From Ciona savignyi (lineage: Eukaryota; Chordata; Ascidiacea; Phlebobranchia; Cionidae), in contig CH003270.1 in assembly GCA_000149265.1 (NCBI GenBank), positions 275,572 through 339,571 on the forward strand: 64,000 nt of DNA, read 5' to 3'. The translations under genes were made by a program, and so were the position numbers. The stretch's first letter is position 1. Each line of letters starts with the position of its first letter. Positions 32,954 to 44,825 of the stretch are shown here, piece by piece. Below the pieces are notes generated by a model, which made no database searches, was not told where the DNA came from, and saw only the letters and a list, made by a program, of their open reading frames with translations.

Positions 32954-34904
32954 ATGGATCCTGTTGAACTACTGGCCCAATGCAAAGAAAAAATGCAGCA
33001 TAGCTACTTGTCTGTTGAAGGGTTAATGTCGGACGCCAAAAATGTTGATGCTGTGAAAAAGCATTTAGTAAATGTTGAGAATGCTCACATGGCACTGCTG
33101 ACAGCCTACGCATCGTGCAATGATAGCGAATCAAAAATAGAGCTGTCACGACATCGAGCTGATTCCAAGCGTGAGAAGTCGGAATTTGATGAACGAGTGA
33201 AGGAATGAATCCAGCAATGTGGTTCTCGACACCTAGACGAAAATCTAGATGGACTCGAAGATCAAGAGTTCGTATACGACTAGCTCTACAAGAAGCGTTC
33301 GAAGGGCAGCCCATGTAAAACTAGAGCTAGCCCGATTAGCCAAGAGCCATGCACTACAGAAGCTAAGTGAAACTATGCAGCAAGCTGAGCTGGAAGCTGA
33401 ACAAAAGCGACAAGAAGCTGATCGCTTAAGAAAACAGGTGGACCGTGACCTTGAGATGGCCGAAGCCGAGGTTAAGGCCTGAAAGGATGATATGTCTGTT
33501 GTTGGGGAGCGACTTGATGAGCTCCCAGTGTCGCCTACCCCTCGCCCTTTACGTATGCTTGAGACAACCCCAAAATTGCTTCAACCGCCACCTATAAATG
33601 TGTTAAAACCCAGCATACCCTATAAGAAACATGAAGCAAGCCTTCACACTGTGCCTGCTAGAACCTCAGCTGAATATCGTGTACTAGACTCGTATGTATG
33701 TCATTCACCGGATCCTAACATGCCACAACCTGTTGATCCAATTTCCTTGTCACGTAACCTGGATCGCGATTCACGTGTTTTTCGCGAGCAGCGCGCGCAA
33801 AAAATTGAAAGGGATTCTGTTGATTCGCTTCCTGGTAATCACGACTCTTACAGGGAACTGTCTGAGTATGTGAAAAGAAATTTACCCGAATATGAACATT
33901 TTCAACCAAAATTCGAACGGGAACCTGCGCGAGGCCAACTCGCCCGTTCACAGCCTGAGGACGATTTCATTCAACAGCGTATTATGTTACCGCAACCGGC
34001 AATTAAAAGGTTCAATGGCGACCGCTTGAATTATTGGTGTTTTATCCGAGCAATACAGTCGCATGTTCATAGTCGGACAAAATCTGAAGAGTCGCGACTT
34101 GTGTGTTTGCTGCCGTCTATCGCAAACAAACTGGAAATCTACAGCAAGAACCGGGCCGATGGATATTCGAAGGCAAGACAAAGGCTGCATTATGAGTATG
34201 GTCAGCCGCATAATATTGCCAACGCATGTGAACAACGTTTGAAACGAAGCCCTGATGTCAAGCCGGGCAATCCTGAAAGTTTGATGGAGTTTTCAGATCT
34301 GATTGAGAAATGTAGAAGTTCTCTTGAAGACATTCAAGAATATGCTGGCTTGAACTCAATTAACACAATGAAAATCATAATTCGTAAACTTCCCTACCCA
34401 CTACAGGAAAAGTGGGTGGACCGATCCGTGGATGTTCTGCACCAGACTGGTCGACAAGCCGGATTTCTGGACTTTGTTCAATTTGTCGCAGAAAATGCAC
34501 AAGTTTTCAATTCGCTCTATGGAAGAGAAGCTGTGTATGGCGGACATCGTGACAAACCCGCTGTTGGTGCACCCAGACGGAACACCAGAGCAGCTACATA
34601 TAACACTGTAACTTCTGATAAAGGTAAGCCCACTTCTCCTGCATTATCTGAAACACCTGTTTGTAGCCTTTGTGCGAAACAGCACTGGTTGTCAAACTGC
34701 CCAGAGTTTGACCACATGCCGCCTTTAAAGCGAAATGAATTTGTTCGAGCCAAGTCTATTTGTTTTAAGTGCTTGCAGTCCGGACACCACAGTCGAACCT
34801 GTCATAAACGTAGACCCTGCACTGCTAAGGACTGTAGAGGAAGACATCACCACACTATGCTACACGGTTCATTTACGATACACCATCCTCTTCTCCCGAC
34901 TTGA
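32954..34904 (+). pseudogene. BEL gag with zinc knuckles
   Basis: Three pieces: 32954-33208 starting MDPVELLAQCKEKMQHSY; 33249-33481, a charged coiled-coil stretch (ELEAEQKRQEADRLRKQ) ending in a TGA; and 33492-34904, 470 residues with the capsid-like block KRFNGDRLNYWCFIRAI and two Cys-rich knuckles, CSLCAKQHWLSNCP and CFKCLQSGHHSRTC. This is the normal layout of BEL/Pao gag, which packages the element RNA. One frameshift near 33208, one stop at 33481 and a frameshift after 34880 separate it from protease. Confidence 0.85.
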
Positions 34905-34931
34905 TTTAAATCCACCGCCACACCTACTTCG

Positions 34932-35246
34932 ATGTCAATTGGAGGAGGTCATCCGAAGGAGAACGAGAACTGCAGAGTTTATTTGAATGTCGTACCTGTT
35001 AAAGTACAACATAACGATGTTGTAGTGCACACCTATGCTTTTCTGGATCAAGGTTCGACATCTACTTTCTGTGAGCAGAGACTTATTGACAAACTGAAAA
35101 TTGCTGGTACTAAACGGAGAGTACTCTTGCATACACTGACGGATCAATTAAAGGATGGCTTACGAAGCCACATCTGTCAGCCTCACCATCTCACCTTTAC
35201 ATGGTGGAGAGGAGATAAAGTTGCCCGAGGTGTTGTCAATCAATGA
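34932..35246 (+). pseudogene. BEL aspartic protease
   Basis: About 100 residues with the active-site motif AFLDQGSTSTFC. The DQGS form replaces DTGA and is characteristic of BEL/Pao proteases, so the active Asp is kept. The frame ends at 35246 and the following pol block starts in another frame. Confidence 0.8.
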
Positions 35247-35304
35247 AATTCCAGTTTAACCGAATACTGTTCCTGACGCGGAGAACCTGACAAATTTTCC
35301 GCAT

Positions 35305-36405
35305 TTGCAAGGATTGTATTTTCCCCATGTGAAAGATGGCTCTGTTACCATTCTTATTGGTGCTGATGTTCCTGGAGCCTTTCGTGTTCAAAGTGTACGC
35401 TGTGGTTCGGAAGAAGGTCCAGATGCTGTTAAAACACCGTTAGGATGGTCACTGTTTGGCCCGCCACTTACATCCTCTGCTACGAAAAACTTAAGAGCGT
35501 GTTACACGAAGGTTGCACGTGTTCTATTTCAGAGAGAGAGCAATTGCTTGTGGAAAACCGACTTTGGTGATGGAACCTCTGTTTTTGACATACCCACTTC
35601 GCGTGAGGACCGCATCGCCTATGATCTGATGACAAAATCGGTAAAGTAGGTCGAAGGTCATTTCCAACTGCCCTTGCCATGGAGACCCAGATTGCCACGT
35701 CTCCCAGATACTCGTTTGATGGCGGAGAAACGCCTTGCCAGTTTAAAGAAACGTTTATTGAGCAATGATCTACTGAGCGAGAAATACGTTGACGTCGTGC
35801 AGACCTACATCTTAAAGGACTACGCTGAGCAAGTACCAAACGAAGAAGTGGTAACTGAAAACCGAACCTGGTATCTGCCTCACCATCCTGTTCTTAACCC
35901 ACGGAAGCCTGACAAGCTCCGCATTGTGTTCGACTGTGCAGCTAGAAGCAAGAACGTGTCACTGAACGACGTTCTTATGCAAGGCCCGGATCTAGTAAAT
36001 AATTTGGTTGGCGTCTTGACTAGATTTCGTACGGAGCCCATTGCCTTGATAGCAGATGTGGAGGCGATGTTTCACCAGGTTAAAGTGGAGCCACAGGATC
36101 GTGACGCCTTGAGGTTTCTGTGGTGGCCAGGAGGGAATCTACATTCTGTACCTGTTCCGCATCGCATGAAGGTTCATTTGTTTGGTGCAACGTCTTCCCC
36201 GAGTTGCGCTGCCTTCTGTCTGAAACAGGCTGCCCACGTATACGGAAATGAGTATGATACACGGGTAGTAGAAATCGTAAAGAGGAATTTTTACGTTGAT
36301 GATTGTTTATCGTCTGTCCGAGATGCTAATGTCGGCATTGAGATTGTGACACAACTGAAAAGCTTGCTGGCGAAATCCCAGAGGAGGACCGAGCGAAATC
36401 CGTAA
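35305..36405 (+). pseudogene. BEL reverse transcriptase
   Basis: Begins with the linker LIGADVPGAFRVQSVRCG, has a stop at 35647, then RT proper: WYLPHHPVLNP, KLRIVFDCAARSKNVSLND, LIADVEAMFHQVKV (first catalytic Asp) and NFYVDDCLSS (YVDD box). All catalytic Asp are present. The frame is lost after LLAKSQR (36380), just before the RNase H piece. Confidence 0.9.
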
Positions 36406-36440
36406 AGACCCGCCAAATTGATGACGGCATCAATGAACGA

Positions 36441-37703
36441 GTGCTTGGAGTTCACTGGAGTGTGACAACCGACGAATTCGGATTTAATGTTAATCTTATG
36501 AAGAAGCCTCTCACTCGACGGGGTATTCTATCTGCAGTTAGTTCGCTGTACGACCCGCTCGGATTCGTGGTTCCTGTGATACTTGAAGCTAAACTGCTAC
36601 TGCAATGCTTGTGCAGGCAGGAACTGAAATGGGACGATGAAATCTCTGAAGTAGAAGCTGACCGCTGGAGAGCCTGGCTTTCATGTCTTCCACAATTACA
36701 CAACGTCCACATTTCTCGCTGTTTTAAACCTAAGGAATTTGGGAAAAAATTGACATATGAAATGCATCATTTCGCGGATGCGTCGAAGATAGCCTATGGA
36801 GCTGTGTCATATCTGCGTATTACCGATGAAGAAAATCGAGTTCACTGTTCATTCTTAATCGGAAAGTCTCGTCTCGCACCATTCAACACTAAGACAATCC
36901 CTCGATTGGAACTCACCGCAGCTGTATTGGCGGTGAAAATTGATCGACTATTAAGAAAGGAGCTCGATCTTTTAATTACAAGCTCTACATTCTGGAGTGA
37001 TTCCACTGCTGTTCTGCAGATGATCTACAACGCCAGAAAACGTTTTCCTGTTTTCGTCGCCAACCGACTTGCTGAAATTGAGCGATTGAGTGATGTATCC
37101 CGATGGAAATATGTACCTACGGATCTAAATCCTGCTGACGAGGCGTCTCGTGGCTTAACTGCAGACGAAATAACGAAATGTGGTCGTTGGCTGAGAGGGC
37201 CCGAATTCTTGTGGAAGCCCACCGACTTCTGGCAGAACCAGAGTCTACAAATGACCAAACTACCAAAAGAATTTCTGCCTCTAAAAGAAAATCTTGCTGT
37301 GACACACTCAACTGTTGCATACGTTAAGGAAGAGAATGCAACCGACCGCTTAATCGAGAAGTACTCTACTTTACTTCGACTCAAGAAAGCAACTGCCTGG
37401 TTTCTGAGATTCAAAACATACCTGCGTTCGCAGGTGAAGACGTCTTCTTCACCGCCTGTTTTGCTTACCAGTCTCTCTGTTGAAGAGCTGAAGAATGCCG
37501 AGTCTGCATTGGTTATGTATGTGCAAGGAAAGCACTTTGTTACAGTTATCGACGCGTTAAAACGCCAAGGAAGAAACCAACTGAAAAAGAGCGACGGCAT
37601 GCGCTCCATGTACAAGCTGAATCCAATCCTGATCGACAACGTATTGAGGGGTTGGTGGGACGTCTGGCGAATGCACCTATTGGATATGACGCAAAGCATC
37701 TAG
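36441..37703 (+). pseudogene. BEL RNase H and connection domain
   Basis: 420 residues. DPLGFVVPVILEAKLL is the BEL connection block. RNase H catalytic residues lie in HHFADASKIAYGAVSYLR (Asp), PRLELTAAVLAV (Glu) and FWSDSTAVL (Asp), followed by TDLNPADEASRG. The frame ends at 37703, and the integrase N-terminus starts in an overlapping frame at 37652. Confidence 0.9.
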
Positions 37704-38890
37704 TGATTCTGCCACATGCTTCGCATCTTACAGACTTGGAAATAGGTCACCATCACTTGATGGTAGGCCACTCTGGTATGGGACATACATGGTCATCACT
37801 TCGACAAGAATACTGGGTCATCAAAGGTGGAGTTGCTGTCCGCCGCGTACTTGGGAAATGTCAATTCTGCCGGCGAAGGAACGCGAAACCTGGAAAGCAG
37901 TTGATGGCTGACCTGCCGCAAGCTCGCTTGTGATATAATGAGCCACCCTTTTCCCATGTTGGTGTGGACTACTTTGGACTGCTGCTCGTTAAGCAAGGAC
38001 GCAGCGAGGTAAAATGTTACAGGTGTTTGTTCACCTGTCTCACGATCTGTGCCATCCATATTGAGATGGTACATAGTTTATCTACAGATTCCTTTATCGC
38101 TTCCCTTCGTCGCTTCATAGGGCGCCGAGGACCACCACGTTGTATATACAGCGACAACGGCACCAACTTTGTGGGCGCTGGGCGAATTCTACGAGAATCC
38201 CTCCAAGCTTGGAATCAACAACAAGTGAATGAGTTTCTACGCCAAAAGGGCGTAATATGGACCTTCAATCCTCCCTCTGCGAGTCACATGGGTGGCGCAT
38301 GGGAGCGCATGATTCGATCAGTCCGTCGAATACTGACCACATTGACAAACGCACAACTTGTGACCGATGAAGCACTGGGGACCTTCCTTGTAGAGGTTAA
38401 GTCAATACTCAACTCCCGACCGCTAATTCCTGTTACATTTGACCACAGAGATGGTGAGCCGCAAAATCCTAACCACCTTTTACTAATGAGAGGTGCGCCA
38501 AACCTCCCGATCACCTCTACGGACAAAACAGATTGTTACCGCAGGCACCGCTGGCGTCAAGTGCAGTACCTGACCAATGAGTTTTGGAAACGTTGGGTGC
38601 GAGATTACCTGCCTATAATTGCAACACGCACTAAATGGCATCGGATCGAAAGAAATCTACAACAAAATGACATTGTCCTGCTTGTGGACGAAACTCAGTG
38701 TCGTTCCAAGTGGCTTATTGGCCGGATTGTTGACACTTTACCCGATAAATCGGGAATCGTTCGTACCGTTTACGTACGGACCAGCATCGGTGTGTTTAAA
38801 CGACCGATTACGAAACTGTGCCTCATCGTCGACGAAGATGAGAGAGCGGATGATAGATGTACGAATTATGAGAATGAGAACGTACGGTGA
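37652..38890 (+). pseudogene. BEL integrase
   Basis: The zinc-binding part has H-x(3)-H-type residues in GHSGMGHTW and the pair CQFCRRRN. A TGA at 37931-37933 interrupts the frame; it reads on in the same frame with HVGVDYFGLLL (Asp), IYSDNGTNFVGA (Asp) and GGAWERMIRSVR (Glu), the DDE triad. The C-terminal part, with WVRDYLPIIATR, matches the domain that follows integrase in BEL/Pao elements. Apart from the single stop this is the best-preserved part of the element. Confidence 0.9.
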
Positions 38891-39030
38891 TCGGGTGCAG
38901 CAGATGATCGTGCAAGTCACCGAACTGAACATTTATTGAACATTGATTTACGCTACTATACGCGAATCTCCCGCGTGATCGAACATGTGTTGCGATTTAT
39001 TGGGAAAAATGTGTCACCGGGTTCCCATTT

Positions 39031-39040
39031 TTGGGGGGAG
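39031..39040 (+). promoter_or_regulatory. BEL polypurine tract
   Basis: The G-rich run GGGGGGAG lies directly before the 3' LTR start, the position of the plus-strand primer. Confidence 0.7.
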
Positions 39041-39555
39041 TGTTACGTCACCACATGTTATTTCTATTATTAATTTCGGGTAGTAACTTTTGTTCTAAAA
39101 TTGTCCCCTGTCGAAATTTCTTTTAACATTTCTATGGTTTTGGGGGGAATTACCTTCTCGTGTCGCAAAAGTAGTTATTCCATTTGTAGTTCTTTTTGTC
39201 TAAGTCTGCTGTGTGGATACAGCCATAGAAAGTGTTGTCGCTACGGCCTAAGAATTATTTAGTTGTCAAATCTGACTGGGTCCAACATAGTTAGTAAGCA
39301 TTGTGTTTTTTTTTTGTATTTACCTATGTTCCGAATGTATATTGAAACTTATTATTTGTTTATAGCAACCGCTTCGCTTCGCTTCGCTTCGCTTTGCTAC
39401 AATTCGATACTACATCGACCTTTAACAACAACAATAAAGATTTGTGAAAATTTTGGCGTTAAGCAAGCGCGTTGCTCTGAGGACAAGTTCTGTCTCATAA
39501 CCCCTGTTACGTCACTCCGGGTGACCAGTCAGGCCCGTCAAAGGGCGGCGTAACA
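39041..39555 (+). repeat. BEL 3' LTR
   Basis: This 515-bp LTR starts TGTTACGTCACCACATG and ends GGGCGGCGTAACA. It is followed by the GATGG target duplication. It has one CTTCG unit more than the 5' LTR. Confidence 0.92.
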
Positions 39556-39560
39556 GATGG

Positions 39561-40724
39561 GTTAATAATACTAAAACAGAAAAAAAAAACTTGCTAAAAT
39601 CTTTAAATTTCTCGCTGTTTTAACCCTTTAACTTAATTATTCTAATTCTTTATTTAATTTATTATTAAAAATAATAACGATATTTAACCAACACTGACCA
39701 AGTCGGTCAACATCAACAGGAGGAGGTCCACGATATTGCTTGATGTCACCATACAGATTTTCAACCTGTAGTTGTGCGTGCTCTCCGACGATGGTGGAGT
39801 TGGATGTTGAAGGTCGATTGATCTGGGGAAGACTGTGGTTACTAATTGTTAATATCAGCAGTATTTCTAAATAATGTGCATGTAATTTCATCACCCTCAA
39901 AATCGTGTGTTCCGTTCCGTTTCTAAGTGTCTCTGTTTAAAGCATTACTAAAGATCTGTGTTTGCTTATAATTATCGCAGACTTAGAGCCAATGTAAGAA
40001 AGGCTTTCAACCAACATTCTGATAAATCTTGTTAAAACGCAGATGCTGGGTCGGAACAACTGAACGATCGCTGGCCTCCATTACTATCAGAAGTGACGTA
40101 GAGGCTGTCATAGAATCATCAAATCTGGGATCAATACCACATAAAACATTTTAATTATTATTTTAATTGTTTGTTGCTTACGAAATGTGCCTAATACGAT
40201 TGGATGCTTCGGTAAACCTTTCGAACAAGTTGAGCGATTGTGGCGTATAACCAATTAAGATATCTATGCGCAGCACGATGTGACGAGTGGTATTCTTCCT
40301 TAGAAAGTGTTTTAAAACGTATGTTTTGTAGAGTAACAATTGTGTTGATTCCCCAATGATTGTTTAGTTGCGTGTGCTAGGCTGCGCGTCGGTGTTTAAG
40401 TAAAATTTTAGAGGATTTTGATTAATTTATTTTAAATAATTTATTCACACGCGGCATCGAATATCATGTGTGGTAGTTCTTATACAGGATATGTCATTTG
40501 ATGCTTTGCTTTTTACTTAAATGTTCATAACTTAAAGTGCAAGGATGTTATACAATTTCTTTGCTGATTTTGTGCAAACTTTTCGAATAGGCCAGTTTAC
40601 ACGCAGCAACATAATGTGGTATTTACCGACGCGGATTCGACACTTAAAAGCAAATTAAACAAGACTGCTTCATCAACCAGGGTTATAGATTTAAAAACTA
40701 GGTTTAACGAGGAGGAATAAGGAT
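39561..40724. other. No gene recognised
   Basis: AT-rich intergenic sequence. The longest minus-strand reading frame (39637-39900) has no recognisable domain. Confidence 0.4.
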
Positions 40725-41030
40725 ACATCAGGGAATGGGAAAACCAAGGGTGTTAAAGCACGGGCAAAAGTCAGATCACCTTGCCCATTATTGGGTTGCA
40801 GGAGGTATAGCAGTGTGTTTGTATAATTAAAACATTACTTTAATTTTTTTTACTGGGCCTAGTTTCTAAACCGTGACGGGTTCGTTGCTAAGACCGTTTT
40901 TGTATGTAATCGGTATATGTATCGGACGCGGTAACCATCCGGCCACGCCATCGTACATTACTTTAATTTATTGGAACCCATCAATCCACACTCGGTTACA
41001 GCAATTTCCGCCTCGTGACGTTCACTTCAA
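40725..41030 (-). mobile_element. SINE family 1, diverged, split by a second SINE
   Basis: GGGAATGGGAAAACCAAGG through CACGGGCAAAAGTCAGATCA and TTGCAGGAGGTATAGCAGTG matches family 1 in reverse. The match resumes with TTGGAACCCATCAATCC at 40971 after the insertion of 40846-40954. The tRNA head at the right is poorly preserved. Confidence 0.75.
40846..40954 (-). mobile_element. tRNA-derived SINE, family 2
   Basis: Reverse-strand reading starts ACGATGGCGTGGCCGGATGG, a tRNA-like A-box region, and ends with GGTTTAGAAACTAGGCCCAG, a degenerate B box, followed by a run of A (T on the plus strand). It is flanked by a perfect 14-bp target duplication, ACATTACTTTAATT (40832-40845 and 40955-40968), typical of LINE-driven SINE insertion. 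Confidence 0.8.
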
Positions 41031-41034
41031 GCGT

Positions 41035-41116
41035 TTGTGAGTTGAGCGCCCGCAGTGCAGATCCTCAAGCGATGGTTTGGTCTGGCTACCATACGCCCGG
41101 GAGGTGGCGCAACAGC
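41035..41116 (+). repeat. 85-bp dispersed repeat, copy 1
   Basis: Contains GCAGTGCAGATCCTCAAGCG, then TGGTTTGGTCTGGCTACC, then ATACGCCCGGGAGGTGGCGC. Related copies are at 41417-41505, 42729-42808 and 43601-43652. Confidence 0.75.
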
Positions 41117-41165
41117 GCTAGTGCACAGAAACTTGCAAAAGTAATTTTAAAAGTTGGTAAACATT

Positions 41166-41280
41166 TGGTACCATCGTTGGCCGAATGATTAACGCGACCA
41201 ATGCATATAGCTACTCTTATAATAAAAAACAGTCCGACTAACGAGCCCACCATGGGTTCGAAACTTAGCTTGGTAAAAAG
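41166..41280 (+). mobile_element. tRNA-derived SINE, family 2
   Basis: Starts ACCATCGTTGGCCGAATGAT (A-box region) and has GGGTTCGAAACTTAGC, a good match to a pol III B box (GGTTCGAAACT). Ends TTGGTAAAAAG. The middle has a longer, AT-rich arm than in a normal tRNA. Confidence 0.7.
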
Positions 41281-41370
41281 TGGCCGAATAGTTAACCCAA
41301 TACAAATACCAAAGTATATACAATACAGTCCTAGTAAGGAAAAGTTCGAAACTAAGCTCTGTTAAAAAAA
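41281..41370 (+). mobile_element. tRNA-derived SINE, family 2, second copy in tandem
   Basis: Starts TGGCCGAATAGTTAACCC and ends AAGTTCGAAACTAAGCTCTG followed by a short A run. It lies directly after the copy at 41166-41280. Confidence 0.65.
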
Positions 41371-41416
41371 ACTAACTCGCATAGGCCCGGTGGTTAAATA
41401 GAATAACGGAACGTTT

Positions 41417-41505
41417 AGGCGATGGTACGTTAAGCAAACGCATGGCGCAGATCCTGAAGCGAGGGTTGAACTGGCTACAATACGCCCGGAAGATGGCGCA
41501 ACGAA
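41417..41505 (+). repeat. 85-bp dispersed repeat, copy 2
   Basis: GGCGATGGTACGTTAAGCAA, then GGCGCAGATCCTGAAGCGAG, then ATACGCCCGGAAGATGGCGC. See copy 1 at 41035. Confidence 0.75.
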
Positions 41506-41509
41506 GAAG

Positions 41510-42720
41510 ATCGAATAGGTACCCGGGCCAGTAGTTTTTTAAGTTGTAGAAGTAACCGAATGTTTAGCTACAATATCAACAAAACAGTAAGTTAGAAATA
41601 TGCTTGACACTTCAGACTAGCGAGGCTTATAGTATACTGTTCATGCCAGTTAAACATGGTTCCTAATACCAAGTTACTTTTATCGAAGCATAGTAATACA
41701 TAAACTGCAGTTTCCGATGTGCACATTTTAACGTCTAAACCTTAGACAATTAATTTAAAAGAAATATATTCTCGTATATTAAAAAATATATATTTCAGTT
41801 TACCACGACAATCTACGAAAATAATATTCCCACAGAACTAACGCATATAACGCATTTCTACTTCTAAAATTCGATGGAGAATTTAAAAACATACGAATAA
41901 TAATGTAACAGTTTTAAATATTTTAAAACCAGTTCTCCAAACCCATATAAAACAAGTATAAGCTGATTTTGTTGTTCATTGTTGTTAATCAACAAGACAA
42001 CTTCTTCACAGAACATGGATATCTGGATTGGTAACTAGAAAAAGATTACTAGTACCCGAACTGTTCTGCTTGAAGAAACATACATCGTTGTCATTTTGTA
42101 AGTCGTATTGAGTTTAATAAAAGGATTGATTGCACGTGATTGACAAATTTAATATTATTTCAAGGCGCAAACGTCATTATAAGACTAGTTTATATGCAGC
42201 AGAATATGGTGAGTTACCTGGATAACGGAACATACATGCGAACTAAATTCGTACGTAACTCTAAACAGCCCAAAGGCCAGGTAAAACTCGTTCACTACGC
42301 TGTGTTTTACAATAAAAAGATTCAAATTTTTAAATACTAAGTATAATCGTGGATATAAGTTTAGATACAATCTTAAATACTTAAAAAATCACCTAAAGTT
42401 GTGTATATCTTAATACAGCGAAGCTATGCATCAGATAACTGCAGTATGATTTGCTTTGTTGTATACATAAGCAGGGGTTGATTAATAAATGATTTTTGAG
42501 CAGAGTTATTTCTAGCGTAAAAGATGGATGTTCACGAAGAAGGTAAAGCTGGAAAGTTACAAATCCGTTTCGACGACTGACAGTTTAAAGAAAAGTACCA
42601 GCCTTAAATTTAGCATGTTAATAATGGTATTCTCTTGCAAACACCGAGTTTGAGATGCAAGCGTCTCGATCGTACCGGTTTAGATGCAGCGGCATAGGGG
42701 GGTTTAACGCGATAAGGGAA
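41510..42720. other. No gene recognised
   Basis: AT-rich. A 66-codon plus-strand frame at 42140-42340 has no recognisable domain, so I do not call it a gene. AAATTTAGCATG at 42605-42616 recurs as AAATCTAGCATG near 43903, pointing to another short shared repeat next to the 85-bp repeat. Confidence 0.4.
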
Positions 42721-42728
42721 TCTACAGA

Positions 42729-42808
42729 CGATGATAAGCGCATGTAGCGCAAATCCGGAAGTGAGGGTTGGAAAGACCCGCATACGTCCGGAAGGTGGCG
42801 CAACGGGG
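42729..42808 (+). repeat. 85-bp dispersed repeat, copy 3
   Basis: CGATGATAAGCGCATGTAGC, then GCAAATCCGGAAGTGAGGG, then CATACGTCCGGAAGGTGGCG. Confidence 0.75.
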
Positions 42809-43099
42809 CATTTACTGGGACAAGTGATATGACAAAAGCTAGTTGTCGTCATAATTTGAGGTTGGGCTTTGATTCGTGCGTATGATTCCACGTTACTTCG
42901 GAGTAAATTTGTGAAGACGAAATAAATCTAATGAACTCCTCTCGAAAAAATACAATTATCAGATATGAATTAAACTCACTCCAATAAAAATACAATTAAC
43001 CACATAAGCTAACATGAAGCACAGTTATTCTATTGTCTAGATAATTATTTTCTATCTTCATTTAATCTGGGTATTTACTTTCCCAGAATAAAGATATTG

Positions 43100-43340
43100 T
43101 TAAATTGCTATGTGTAACGCGCACGTGGGCTCGTTTGTATCGTTATGTTTTGATGCACTTTTATATATATCTTTTACATATTCTTCTACACCTTTTATAC
43201 ACTTTTAACAACACCTTCTTATACTATTTTAATACACTGATTTACGCCTTTTGTTTTTTCCATTTTATATTACACGAAGTTTACACCCTTTGCACCTTTT
43301 AATCATTTAATCATTTTATTTGCTTTCTCATTTTAACATG
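43100..43340. repeat. T-rich low-complexity stretch
   Basis: A run of CTTTTATA- and CACCTTTT-like words on the plus strand. The 65-codon frame across it is an effect of composition. Confidence 0.6.
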
Positions 43341-43600
43341 CACGATTTTATCTCTCGGGGAATTTAAGTAATTAACGTCCGGTGCTGTGTTAATTTACGT
43401 GCATACTTATTTGTAATAGCTGATCCTTTTTGTTAGTCGTATATGAGGTTTGTACGTAGTAGTATTTTTATAAAGCGAAAACGCTGTAAGCCCTTGTAAT
43501 TGGTCTAACGGTAGGCCGTTAAGACAGCGTCCTGGGAAACCTTAGGACTTCTGTAACATATGTACATAGTTTAGTTTAAAATACAACACAATGAGACATA

Positions 43601-43652
43601 CAGGCGATTGTATGATAAGCACACGCAGCGCAGATCCTGAACCGATGTTTGC
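43601..43652 (+). repeat. 85-bp dispersed repeat, copy 4 (truncated)
   Basis: CAGGCGATTGTATGATAAGC, then ACACGCAGCGCAGATCCTGA. The right half present in copies 1-3 is missing. Confidence 0.65.
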
Positions 43653-43659
43653 TTATTGT

Positions 43660-44825
43660 TTGTGACAGATAAACATGCGTACACGTTAGCTTCCCATAGC
43701 TTTATTAAACAAACACTTCCACGACAGACTCCAAAGTTCAACTTTTTAATATCAATGACCAGAAGAACGCCGTGTTAGACCAGCAGTGTGCGATATGTGT
43801 CAATCAAGCGTTTTGGATTATACATATTTTTACCCTTGAAACCGGTTCTAAGGTAAAAAAGTCAGTTACGAAGACAATCAGTTTAAAATAAACCACCAAG
43901 CTTAAATCTAGCATGGTAATAAGAATTGGGACTTCGATGTCGGTGGTCAATGACGCTTTTATCTCTGCAGGTCTCACCACGCTTGTCCAGTTGTCCGGAT
44001 TATGTGAATTAATACGTTGAACAAGTAAATATTGTGCTACGCTTGTCCGTCAAGTTTAAAAATACGACCTATAAATTTCATATTTTTATATTCTTCACTT
44101 CTTTGTATATTTCAAGATTAAAAAGCACTAAATACTGTCCAACCACGTGTTAGTCACCGCCAATTTTAAAGTCCATTTTGGCCATTCACTATAGGTTTAT
44201 GCTCTAAAAGCTTAATGAAGAGGAATACAAAATCGCAATTCTGATGCCAATTGATTATACATAAGATTTAGTTCCATGTGCAGAGAAACACCCGGTAAAT
44301 ATAAAAACTACGCCACAATATGTTTAAGATTAACATCATGTACGCGAAATATTCTTTCGCAGGGTTAATATTTATTTTTATTGCCGTAAAGAAAAAAGGA
44401 CATGAGAATCAAAGTTATCGCTGCGAAGTTCGAGCGCTTAGAATTATTGCCTCGCAATTTTATCTCTAACTGCGTACATTGTAAGCCCCATGTATGTGCA
44501 AGATACTTTGTAGTTTTATTTAAAACTGTACATTTTAGCCCCATGTATATTTAACATATGCTGGAAGTTGAAGTAATATTATTCCACTAAATAAACCAAC
44601 CAACTTACCGCAGCTTGTTCTTCCGGCTCCATTTCAGCTTTTCACACTTTGTGCTTGAAGCCTCCGCAAGAATCGCTTTTCTCTACACGTTGTCTTCCCC
44701 GTTTCCACGCATTCGTCGCCTAAGTTGGTTCTTCTCTAGAATGGTAAAAATAAATATATTTAAGACTGACAAATACAAATTACCCCCTTTTACATTAATA
44801 TAAAGGTTCCATATTATCAAGGCAA
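43660..44825. other. No gene recognised
   Basis: AT-rich intergenic sequence with no recognised element. A short frame on the minus strand (44683-44934) extends into the duplicated module and has no known domain. Confidence 0.35.

Larger units (their letters stand above)
32336..39555 (+). mobile_element. BEL/Pao LTR retrotransposon, complete in structure
   Basis: The element is 7.2 kb with LTRs at 32336-32844 and 39041-39555. The target duplication GATGG is perfect (32331-32335 and 39556-39560). LTRs start TGTTACG and end GTAACA. The interior has gag with zinc knuckles, protease, RT, RNase H and integrase in BEL/Pao order. LTRs are highly similar, differing by one extra CTTCG unit and a few substitutions, so it is rather young. 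The coding part carries at least six stops or frameshifts, so this copy cannot act alone. Confidence 0.95.

Noticed and set aside
37025-37699. 224-codon minus-strand frame
   Set aside because: It lies fully antisense to the BEL RNase H region; its length follows from codon bias of the sense strand.
42140-42340. 66-codon plus-strand frame with basic residues
   Set aside because: No domain, no second copy, composition like its surroundings.
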